A stretch of DNA of 12,392 nucleotides, from NCBI GenBank assembly GCA_003564925.1, contig PXDW01000077.1, positions 1 through 12,392 on the forward strand. The letters run 5' to 3'. Shown here in pieces: positions 7,433 to 12,392 of the stretch. Below the pieces are notes generated by a model. The model was given only the letters and a program-made list of their open reading frames with translations, did no database searches and was not told the origin of the DNA. Made by a program: the position numbers and the translations under genes. Numbering within the stretch: the stretch's first letter is position 1; each line of letters starts with the position of its first letter. The DNA comes from Candidatus Woesearchaeota archaeon (GTDB lineage Archaea > Nanobdellota > Nanobdellia > Woesearchaeales > PXDW01).

Positions 7433-7750
7433 TTACCTCCTAGGCATTTCATATGCCTTGTATATTTTTTTTTGTACTAAGAAGATCAACATAAAAATAA
7501 TAGAAATAAAAGCCAAAGATAGCCAGACGCTTATCTCATTTATTGCATTTATCCCAAATATTATGCTTATTAATGTAAGGAAGACTGCTAATGCAGAAAC
7601 TATAATTATGCTTAAGCCTATTGATATCAGGATTCTTTCGAAAAGCCTTATCTTTTTTATCAGGAAAAGGCTAAGCAAATACCCTGGTATAAATAAAGTT
7701 AACAATATGCCTAAAATTATCCTTAATACATTTATGATAAATATAATCAT
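7433..7750 (-). CDS. DUF1616 membrane part (N-terminal half as a separate gene)
   Basis: The 105-residue, very hydrophobic protein has three probable membrane spans at about 4-31, 41-66 and 73-93. The first contains LRIILGILLTLFIPGYLLSLFL with the PGY motif at 22-24, followed by RLFERILISIGLSIIIVSAL. This matches the N-terminal membrane region of DUF1616 proteins (a short hydrophobic helix, PGY, then ER...S.GLS). Full DUF1616 proteins carry a further extracytoplasmic domain; here that domain appears to be encoded by the gene immediately upstream. The ATG at 7750 overlaps that gene's TGA by 4 bases (ATGA). The product is probably a scaffold or accessory of surface-polysaccharide or N-glycan assembly, judged only from its place ahead of three glycosyltransferases; the biochemical role of DUF1616 is unknown. 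Confidence 0.72.
   Translation of the reverse strand: MIIFIINVLRIILGILLTLFIPGYLLSLFLIKKIRLFERILISIGLSIIIVSALAVFLTLISIIFGINAINEISVWLSLAFISIIFMLIFLVQKKIYKAYEMPRR
7435..7440 (-). promoter_or_regulatory. Strong Shine-Dalgarno site that decides a TTG start
   Basis: Read on the minus strand, GGAGGT continues into the TAA stop (7435-7433) of the DUF1616 membrane gene and lies 7 bases before the TTG start of the GT4 gene. The match to the archaeal anti-SD is full, which compensates for the weak TTG codon. Confidence 0.8.
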
Positions 7751-8151
7751 TTTACATCAACCCAAAAATATATCTCTTGGTCATTATTCAGAAGCCTTAC
7801 ATTCAAAGGGATTTTTTCTCCTCTGTAAAAGCTTCCAGGGATAAAATTTTGATTTATAATTAGCTCATCCCCATGTTCTAGAGTTGCATTGCCCTCACTT
7901 ATTTTTATTGTTCCAAAATATGTATAATACTGGTATTCTACTCTTTTACTTTCATAATTATGTATAATAAATGAGAAAGAATACTCATAACCAGCTCTAA
8001 CTTCTTTGGGAAGTTCTCCTGTAAAATATAACTCAGTAAATCCTTGTTCTTTTGGTGCAGTAAAGCTAAAAATGGCTAAAGCCATAATAAAGATAATTAA
8101 TAAGAGGGTCATAACACCAAAAATCAAATATTCTGTTTTGTCAATCTTCAT
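7747..8151 (-). CDS. DUF1616-type extracytoplasmic domain protein with N-terminal anchor
   Basis: The 134-residue protein has one hydrophobic segment at about residues 10-30, followed by a beta-rich domain. FTELYFTGELPKEVRAGYEYSFSFIIHNYESKRVEYQYY (about 38-76) resembles the C-terminal part of DUF1616 proteins, where F.E.Y..G precedes an Ig-like fold with V.N.E...V.Y. The remaining strands (GDELIINQNFIPGSFY, KIPLNVRLL, EIYFWVDV) suit a small beta sandwich outside the membrane. One N-glycosylation sequon (NAT) is present in that domain. It is the first gene of the minus-strand operon, with a TATA box at 8173-8182 that predicts a leaderless start. The 4-base overlap with the next gene suggests that both halves are made in equal amounts and act as one complex. 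Function is unknown. Confidence 0.72.
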   Translation of the reverse strand: MKIDKTEYLIFGVMTLLLIIFIMALAIFSFTAPKEQGFTELYFTGELPKEVRAGYEYSFSFIIHNYESKRVEYQYYTYFGTIKISEGNATLEHGDELIINQNFIPGSFYRGEKIPLNVRLLNNDQEIYFWVDVK

Positions 8152-8172
8152 TTATAAAAAAAAGCAAAAACA

Positions 8173-8182
8173 TTATATAAAT
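8173..8182 (-). promoter_or_regulatory. BRE/TATA promoter of the five-gene glycan operon
   Basis: On the minus strand, GAAAAGA followed by TTTATATAAT is centred about 26 bases before the ATG at 8151. The predicted transcript starts at or next to the start codon, so translation of the first gene would be leaderless. The following genes to 4107 have no gaps large enough for another obvious promoter. Confidence 0.6.
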
Positions 8183-8223
8183 CTTTTCAATCTTATTATT
8201 AATTAATAGTTATATTGTAAAGT

Positions 8224-8235
8224 TATTATATAATA
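8224..8235. repeat. 12-bp perfect palindrome between divergent promoters
   Basis: TATTATATAATA reads the same on both strands and lies between the minus-strand TATA box (8173-8182) and the plus-strand TATA box (8242-8249). It could be an operator for a dimeric regulator of both units. Since it is entirely A/T in AT-rich intergenic DNA, chance occurrence is quite possible. Confidence 0.3.
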
Positions 8236-8241
8236 GTAACA

Positions 8242-8249
8242 TTTAAATA
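8242..8249 (+). promoter_or_regulatory. Predicted TATA box of the DPM/DPG-synthase-like gene
   Basis: TTTAAATA lies 38-45 bases before the ATG at 8287, which predicts transcription from about 8272 and a short leader. A GGTGG at 8272-8276, about 10 bases before the ATG, may serve as the ribosome binding site if the transcript starts slightly earlier. Confidence 0.5.
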
Positions 8250-8286
8250 TATTCTTTATTTATTTTATATTGGTGGGTTTAATCAT

Positions 8287-9018
8287 ATGAAAAATATAAC
8301 AGTGCTTATACCTTGCTATAATGAGGAAAAAGGCATTTCAGATGTTATTAAAGGTATACCTCATAAAAAGCTTGAGGCATTTGGGTATAAGGCAGAAGTT
8401 ATTGTTATAGACAATAATTCTAATGATAAGACTGTAAAAAAAGCAGCTTCTAAAGGGGTAAAGATAATTACTGAGAAAAAACAAGGAAAGGGGCATGCTG
8501 TTATAACAGGATTCAAAAGCCTCCCAAAAAATACTGATATAGTTATAATTTTAGATGGGGACAACACCTACTTAAGCAGAGAAATGTTAAGGATGATAGA
8601 GCCTCTTGATTCTAAATTTTGCGACGTAGTTATAGGAACCAGATTAGGAGGAAAGGTAAAAGGAGGTTCAATGCCTACTATGAATAGATGGGGGAACTGG
8701 TTTTTTACTTTTATTGTCAGGACAGCCTATAAAACAAGCGTTACAGACGTATGCACAGGATATTTTGCCTTCAATAAGAATGTAGCTGATTTTCTGGCAG
8801 AAAATCTTGAATCAAAAGGTTTTTCTCTTGAAATGGAAATGGTTACAAAAATGGCTCGCATGAATTATGAAATCTATTCTGTCCCAATAACATACCAAGA
8901 AAGAAGATTTTCTGAATCAAAGCTAAGGCCTTTTAAAGATGGGATAAATATTCTTAAAGTATGGGCAAAAGATCTCAGATGGAAACCTAATAAATCGAGA
9001 AAAGTAAAAAAAGTGTAA
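8287..9018 (+). CDS. GT2 polyprenyl-phosphate sugar synthase (DPM/DPG-synthase-like)
   Basis: The 243-residue enzyme fits the dolichyl-phosphate mannose/glucose synthase branch of GT2, which moves a sugar from GDP-mannose or UDP-glucose to a polyprenyl phosphate at the cytoplasmic membrane face. Visible elements: VLIPCYNEEKGI (6-17), VIDNNSNDKT (40-49), QGKGHAVITGF (66-76), the DxD at Asp90-Gly-Asp92, GTRLGG (117-122), DVCTGYFAF (154-162), and YQERRFSESKL (203-213), the last being a common C-terminal pattern of DPM synthases. There are no C-terminal membrane spans, so it is the short form. It is transcribed divergently from the five-gene glycosylation operon and lies just upstream of a surface protein rich in N-glycosylation sequons, so supplying lipid-bound sugar for glycan assembly is a reasonable inference. 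Mannose versus glucose cannot be told. Confidence 0.87.
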   Translation: MKNITVLIPCYNEEKGISDVIKGIPHKKLEAFGYKAEVIVIDNNSNDKTVKKAASKGVKIITEKKQGKGHAVITGFKSLPKNTDIVIILDGDNTYLSREMLRMIEPLDSKFCDVVIGTRLGGKVKGGSMPTMNRWGNWFFTFIVRTAYKTSVTDVCTGYFAFNKNVADFLAENLESKGFSLEMEMVTKMARMNYEIYSVPITYQERRFSESKLRPFKDGINILKVWAKDLRWKPNKSRKVKKV

Positions 9019-9105
9019 GGTATATATAAATAGATACATAAACAAATAAATAATTAAATTATCACTATATGCTGACAATTATTAAATATCTTCTATTATT
9101 GGTTC

Positions 9106-9125
9106 TTATTTTAATAATAAAATAA
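9106..9125. repeat. 8-bp perfect inverted repeat upstream of the surface-protein promoter
   Basis: TTATTTTA (9106-9113) and TAAAATAA (9118-9125) are exact inverted copies separated by ATAA. The element ends 5 bases before the TATA box at 9131, so it could be a control site for the surface-protein gene or help end the upstream transcript. It is pure A/T, which lowers its significance. The rest of the 159-base gap 9019-9177 holds only the promoter. Confidence 0.3.
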
Positions 9126-9130
9126 AAAGA

Positions 9131-9138
9131 TTTAAATA
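9131..9138 (+). promoter_or_regulatory. Predicted BRE/TATA of the surface-protein gene
   Basis: TTTAAATA follows an AAAAAGA BRE-like stretch and lies 40-47 bases before the ATG at 9178. Transcription would begin near 9160, leaving a leader of under 20 bases without a clear SD. Confidence 0.55.
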
Positions 9139-9177
9139 CTATCTTTATTATATCATTTCTATATTTTTTGATTCAAA

Positions 9178-11091
9178 ATGGATATAGTTAAAAAAAGAGG
9201 TCTTGCAGTAATATTTACATTAATAATAATCTCTATCTTGATTTATTCCGGGCCGGTAAAAGCTATAACAATAGGCATCTCTGATTTAGTAGGATCAATA
9301 ACTGGCTCGAACACAGTCAGTTTCTTGGCTAAAGTTGACCTCCATACCAATGATGTAATTCCAGAATATACTATATTTACTATAAGTATGACAAATTCAG
9401 ATGATTATCCGGATTATTCATGCGATTTTGATATTGCAGGCAATAAAATATCTCCATGTTCTTATATAAATGTAACTTTGCAGGAAGATAATTTAGGAGC
9501 TTATACTTTGGGAAGCAGCCTGTATGGTTACGGATTTATTGATGGTACAGGCCCACTTGTTTTAGCTGAAACAAATTTTTCAGGCTATGGTTATGCCTAT
9601 AATCCTGGCTATGGTTATGATGCTTTTAATATTGCTTTAAATTCAGGAGCAGAATTAATATATAATGTTACATGGGAAACTCCCAATGTAGAAGAAAATG
9701 TAACTTATACAATATCCATGTATACAACTATTAGCGATGGTGTTAATACTTTTCAATATGCAACTACTGAAGATTCTGGAATTATAACTTTGGTAAGCCA
9801 AGCACAGGCTACCGCAGATTCTGCTGCTGTGTCTGCTGTAAGGGACGAGCTTACATATGAGCTCATATTAATGGATAATAATATAGAGGTTAAAAACAGG
9901 GTTGTCGGAAATCTTTATCTTCCAAGTGAGATGGGCGGAGTGAGCATAGAATGGAATTCAAATTCAACTGATGTAATAAACACAACAGGGGGCGTTACAA
10001 GGCCTGCTCAGAATACATCTGTCTTGATGACAGCTTATTTGTCAAAAGGCTCAGCATCATCAACAAAAATATTCTATCTAAGGGTTAGAAGGTCTGTTGC
10101 TGCTCAGGCTCCTGACGGAGCAGGAAATTTAAACCTTACTGAGACAGAGGCTAAATTTGATTTTACAAATGTTATGAATATAAAAAACATAATTGCTCTT
10201 GATTCTATACCTTCAGACACTGTTGTAAGCCTTGACTTCAGCGAACTTTTAGACCCTGGAAAAAAGCTCACTTTACAAACCAATAATATAACTTTGAAAA
10301 GGCAGACCTCAACTTATGATTATATTGCATATATTAAAAACGGAACAGAAATATATGGGGGCTTAACTTGGAATGGAATAATTAATATGCCAACTATTAA
10401 GCCTGCTTCAGACTATACAGCACCTTCAGGCTCAGCAGATGTTGTTGTAGATATGGGTTCAGGAGTCGAATTAAATTTTTCTCAGCCAGTTAAAATAACA
10501 ATTGGAGGAATGGCAGGAAAGAGGGCAGCATGGACAAGAGGAGACACAACCTTAGTATCGATCGATACAGTATGCGATTCTTTAGAAAATCCAACAAATA
10601 TAGATGCAGTAAGCACAAGGGAATGTTATATAGACTCAGGGTCAGATTTGGTTATATGGACTTATCACTTTACTGTTTTTGCAGCTTACACAATTCCTAC
10701 TACTACAACAGATGACGAAGATACAGGATATACAAGCAGAACTTCATGGTATTGTTATCCTTGGTCTGAATGCATAGACGGATATCAGACAAGGAGGTGT
10801 ATTTCAAGTAACAGGCAAACAACATTAAGAAGATCCTGCATAGAAGAGCCAGAAGAAGCTGAGTACGATAAAGAAGATGTTGATGAAAGCATAATCACAC
10901 AACCTGTTGATCAGGACATAATATCTGATGAAAAAGCTCCTGAAACAGAGAAAGAAACAGAACCTAAGCCAAGCATTGAGATAGAAGAAAGTATTATGGA
11001 CATGGTATGGCTGTATGCTTTCATAGCATTTGTTGTTGTTGCCATAATAATACTTTTAGTCGAGTTCAAAAGAACAAAAGGAAAGTTTTGA
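9178..11091 (+). CDS. Secreted, membrane-anchored surface glycoprotein with Ig-like and thrombospondin-like modules
   Basis: The 637-residue protein has a signal peptide at 1-29 (KKRG, hydrophobic core, ending VKA) and one membrane span near 609-629, followed by the basic tail EFKRTKGKF. The bulk should lie outside the cell. Residues about 112-150 are rich in GYG repeats. Residues about 222-306 look like an atrophied bacterial Ig-like domain (aBig_2 type): LYLPSEMGGVSIEW, then GGVTRP and a closing strand KIFYLRVRR. DLVIWTYHFTVFAAY resembles a motif I recall from DPANN surface proteins. Residues 524-554 form a TSP1-like module, W-Y-C-x2-PWSEC...RRC...SC, with Cys526, 532, 541 and 554. An acidic, Pro/Glu-rich stalk (555-606) leads to the membrane. 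Eleven N-x-S/T sequons fall between Asn98 and Asn433. Adjacent glycosyltransferases suggest it is an N-glycosylated adhesion or envelope protein. Confidence 0.85.
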   Translation: MDIVKKRGLAVIFTLIIISILIYSGPVKAITIGISDLVGSITGSNTVSFLAKVDLHTNDVIPEYTIFTISMTNSDDYPDYSCDFDIAGNKISPCSYINVTLQEDNLGAYTLGSSLYGYGFIDGTGPLVLAETNFSGYGYAYNPGYGYDAFNIALNSGAELIYNVTWETPNVEENVTYTISMYTTISDGVNTFQYATTEDSGIITLVSQAQATADSAAVSAVRDELTYELILMDNNIEVKNRVVGNLYLPSEMGGVSIEWNSNSTDVINTTGGVTRPAQNTSVLMTAYLSKGSASSTKIFYLRVRRSVAAQAPDGAGNLNLTETEAKFDFTNVMNIKNIIALDSIPSDTVVSLDFSELLDPGKKLTLQTNNITLKRQTSTYDYIAYIKNGTEIYGGLTWNGIINMPTIKPASDYTAPSGSADVVVDMGSGVELNFSQPVKITIGGMAGKRAAWTRGDTTLVSIDTVCDSLENPTNIDAVSTRECYIDSGSDLVIWTYHFTVFAAYTIPTTTTDDEDTGYTSRTSWYCYPWSECIDGYQTRRCISSNRQTTLRRSCIEEPEEAEYDKEDVDESIITQPVDQDIISDEKAPETEKETEPKPSIEIEESIMDMVWLYAFIAFVVVAIIILLVEFKRTKGKF

Positions 11092-11132
11092 TATAGATAA
11101 TATTTTTATAGTTTTAGTTCTTACATAATCAA

Positions 11133-11633
11133 ATGATAACTAAAGATATGTCAAAAGAAGCCATTCTTGGATTGGCTTCTGATTGCGCAAGATGCGGGAA
11201 GTGCTGCAAGTTCGGCTCAGGGTTTATTCTTCCAGAAGAAGTAGCAGGAATCGCATCTTACCTTAATATTTCTGAGGAGAAGCTAAAGGCCAAATATCTT
11301 GAAGAGATAAACATCTTAAATAAAAATATTTTCAAATTCAAGACAAAAGGAATAAAATCATTTGGTGAGTGCATTTTTTTAAATAGGAACCTTTGCAAAA
11401 TAGAAAAAATAAAGCCTTTAAACTGCAGAATAGCAAACTGCAATGAATATGGAGAAGAATTAAATGAATGGTACATATCAAATAATATTTTAGACACCGA
11501 GGATCCTGTTTCAGTGAGGGAATGGGCTTCAAGACTAATATCAAAGCCGACAATAGAAGGGGCAAATCTACATGAACTTATACCTAATGCAAAAAAACTG
11601 GATAAAATTCTTCGTTATAAGATTTTGAGGTAA
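11133..11633 (+). CDS. YkgJ-family CxxCxxCC metal-binding protein
   Basis: This is a 166-residue soluble protein of the YkgJ/UPF0153 family, thought to bind zinc or an iron-sulfur cluster. The N-terminal signature is Cys18-x2-Cys21-x2-Cys24-Cys25 (CARCGKCC), followed by GFILPEEV, a typical element of the family. The second cluster has Cys80, Cys88, Cys98 and Cys103 in ECIFLNRNLCKIEKIKPLNCRIANC, where 'C.fL....C.Iy..RP..CR' is usual; here Lys replaces the Arg before Pro. The ATG at 11133 is the first in frame, and one at 11148 is a possible alternative. No clear SD precedes either start. It lies 41 bases after the surface-protein gene on the same strand, and a short TATA-like stretch near 11095-11108 could drive it separately. 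The cellular role of this family is not established; some members are suspected to modify proteins. Confidence 0.85.
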   Translation: MITKDMSKEAILGLASDCARCGKCCKFGSGFILPEEVAGIASYLNISEEKLKAKYLEEINILNKNIFKFKTKGIKSFGECIFLNRNLCKIEKIKPLNCRIANCNEYGEELNEWYISNNILDTEDPVSVREWASRLISKPTIEGANLHELIPNAKKLDKILRYKILR

Positions 11634-11703
11634 TTGAGACATATATTCCTAAAATATTCCTAAATTAACCAGCCGTAGGTTGCATTCTAAATATATTGTC
11701 TTC

Positions 11704-12108
11704 TTAAAGAGAGAGTTTCTCATCAATGTCTTCAGCAACATCTCTAAGGTTACTTAAGGCTTTTTGCATGTCTTTTTCTACTTCATCAACTAATTCCTTG
11801 AGGTTGTCAACTCTCAGCATATACCTATTGTTCTTGCTTATTACAATTCCTGAATCCATTAATTTATTCAGATGAAACACAACAGTTCCTCTGCTTAGAT
11901 TAAGCCTTGATGCAATTTCATCGCTGGAGAGCATCTCATCTTTTTTTGCTACTTTCAACAATATTATAAATATTCTGAAGCAGCTCTTGTCTTTATCCCT
12001 TAAATTAAAAAGCCCTAAAGAGTTTCCGAACCACTGAAGCTCGTAGTTTAGATTGTCCTTTTCAGGGTTTCTTGTTTTTATTATAGTGATGCGTTGAAAT
12101 CTTATCAT
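11704..12108 (-). CDS. Winged helix-turn-helix regulator, probable heat-shock regulator
   Basis: The 134-residue protein has a short N-terminal arm with a distinctive segment, QWFGNSLGLFNLRDKDKSCFRIF (25-47), then an ArsR/MarR-like winged helix at about 42-100. MLSSDEIASRLNLSRGTVVFHLNKLMDSGIV contains the helix-turn-helix, with the recognition helix near 72-84, and SKNNRYMLR forms the wing. The C-terminal 102-132 is a heptad-like helix that likely dimerises. It is transcribed divergently from hsp20 with 109 bases between start codons. In archaea, regulators of this architecture beside hsp20 include Phr of Pyrococcus and HSR1 of Archaeoglobus, which repress heat-shock genes and themselves; I infer the same role here from fold and position, not close identity. 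The TATA at 12131-12138 predicts a leaderless transcript starting at the ATG. Confidence 0.82.
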   Translation of the reverse strand: MIRFQRITIIKTRNPEKDNLNYELQWFGNSLGLFNLRDKDKSCFRIFIILLKVAKKDEMLSSDEIASRLNLSRGTVVFHLNKLMDSGIVISKNNRYMLRVDNLKELVDEVEKDMQKALSNLRDVAEDIDEKLSL

Positions 12109-12130
12109 GATGTAAGTAAAGCAATAGTAG

Positions 12131-12138
12131 TATATAAA
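12131..12138 (-). promoter_or_regulatory. BRE/TATA of the regulator gene
   Basis: On the minus strand, GGAAAAG is followed by TTTATATA, centred about 26 bases before the ATG at 12108. This predicts leaderless transcription. CTTA (12101-12104) and TAAG (12113-12116) flank the start codon symmetrically and are a weak operator candidate. Confidence 0.6.
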
Positions 12139-12143
12139 CTTTT

Positions 12144-12159
12144 CCGAAAGATTTATATA
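12144..12159 (+). promoter_or_regulatory. BRE/TATA of hsp20, mirror image of the regulator promoter
   Basis: CCGAAAGA followed by TTTATATA (12152-12159) is a strong archaeal BRE/TATA. Together with the opposite-strand TATATAAA at 12131-12138 it forms exact 8-base inverted arms separated by 13 bases whose centre, CTTTTCCGAAAG, is itself partly symmetric. Transcription of hsp20 should begin near 12181. AAC-TAC-GTT (12178-12186) at that point is a small inverted repeat and a possible operator. Confidence 0.65.
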
Positions 12160-12204
12160 TTAGAAGCATTTTACATAAACTACGTTGATTTAAGATAGAC
12201 ATAT

Positions 12205-12211
12205 GGAGGTG
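12205..12211 (+). promoter_or_regulatory. Shine-Dalgarno site of hsp20
   Basis: GGAGGTG lies 6 bases before the ATG at 12218, a full match to the archaeal anti-SD. With transcription from about 12181 the leader is roughly 35 bases, unlike the apparently leaderless regulator on the other strand. Confidence 0.8.
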
Positions 12212-12217
12212 GTAAAT

Positions 12218-12392
12218 ATGTGGGACATCTTTGAAGAATTTGAAAGAATACAGAACGAAATGGATAGGATGTTCGGAAGACAATTCAGAAGACCTCTATT
12301 GGAAGGAAAAAAGGACTCAAAAGACTTGGCAGTAAGCACACCTAAAAGCAATATACTTGAGACAGAATCCAACATAGTTGCAACATTTGACA
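12218..12392 (+). CDS. hsp20: Small heat-shock protein Hsp20, N-terminal part (cut by window end)
   Basis: Only the first 58 residues are visible. MWDIFEEFERIQNEMDRMFG is the amphipathic N-terminal helix typical of archaeal and bacterial Hsp20 proteins, followed by a charged linker (RRPLLEGKKDSKDL) and then TPKSNILETESNIVATFD, which corresponds to the start of the alpha-crystallin domain (p..di.Et...iv...d). Hsp20 proteins form oligomers that bind unfolding proteins without ATP. The start is fixed by GGAGGTG at 12205-12211. The gene has a strong BRE/TATA promoter and is divergent from a winged-helix regulator, so heat-shock-induced expression is likely. The remainder of the domain and the C-terminal I-x-I motif lie beyond the window. 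Confidence 0.87.
   Translation, partial: MWDIFEEFERIQNEMDRMFGRQFRRPLLEGKKDSKDLAVSTPKSNILETESNIVATFD

Noticed and set aside
7741..7755. A frameshift breaking one DUF1616 gene
   Set aside because: The soluble half precedes the membrane half in transcription order and has its own anchor and start, so a simple frameshift of the usual one-piece gene cannot give this order.
7458..7844. 128-codon plus-strand open frame
   Set aside because: Antisense across the two DUF1616 genes, whose overlap, SD signals and membrane pattern support the minus strand.
10530..10715. 61-codon plus-strand open frame inside the surface-protein gene
   Set aside because: It is out of frame within a well-supported 637-codon gene and is Arg/Tyr/Cys-rich in a way typical of shifted frames.
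11258..11565. Two minus-strand open frames opposite the YkgJ-type gene
   Set aside because: The plus-strand gene has the complete CxxCxxCC signature and second Cys cluster; the antisense frames show no motif.
12062..12375. Minus-strand open frames across the hsp20 start and promoter region
   Set aside because: They run through the strong hsp20 promoter, SD and coding start, and through the regulator's promoter, and have no motif of their own.

Overview
The window looks like a chromosomal segment of an AT-rich archaeon, most likely a DPANN lineage of the Woesearchaeota/Pacearchaeota kind. The lineage is an inference from gene style and was not tested by any search. Evidence for an archaeon: promoters have BRE/TATA elements (such as TTTATATA after a purine-rich BRE), ribosome binding sites match GGAGGTGA, several first genes of transcripts appear leaderless, and the proteins include a GH57 glycosidase of the methanogen type, DUF1616 and a winged-helix regulator divergent from a small heat-shock gene. 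No tRNA, rRNA, CRISPR, transposase or integrase was seen, and no gene-free gap exceeds 300 bases.

Region 1 (1-3157, plus strand) is a polyglucan/sugar-phosphate block. It holds the C-terminal end of a GT4 glycosyltransferase, an overlapping GH57 alpha-amylase-type enzyme, a small membrane-anchored protein that I believe is DUF5752, and a GalT-like HIT-family uridylyltransferase behind its own promoter. That promoter lies in a 34-bp tandem duplication. Together they suggest making and remodelling an alpha-glucan and interconverting hexose-1-phosphates and nucleotide sugars.

Region 2 (3243-4019, minus) is a single TspO/MBR-related multi-pass membrane protein with a leaderless-type promoter, convergent with galT.

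Region 3 (4107-11091) is a surface-glycan block. A minus-strand operon reads, in order of transcription (8151 down to 4107), DUF1616 extracytoplasmic part, DUF1616 membrane part, GT4, GT4, GT2, with overlaps or gaps of a few bases throughout. Divergent from it is a DPM/DPG-synthase-like GT2, which would charge a dolichol-type lipid. Next comes a 637-residue secreted, membrane-anchored surface protein with 11 N-glycosylation sequons, an Ig-like domain and a thrombospondin-like Cys/Trp module. A natural reading is lipid carrier charging, glycan assembly and a nearby acceptor; no oligosaccharyltransferase is in the window.

Region 4 (11133-12392) holds a CxxCxxCC (YkgJ-type) metal-binding protein. 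Convergent with it is a winged-helix regulator, transcribed divergently from an hsp20 gene cut by the window end. The two promoters are back to back with mirror-image TATA boxes, which suggests a heat-shock regulator controlling itself and hsp20.

Nothing here clearly amounts to a wholly new system. The most notable points are the two-gene DUF1616, the glycan-assembly/acceptor neighbourhood, the duplicated promoter and duplicated start codon, and the symmetric hsp20 control region.
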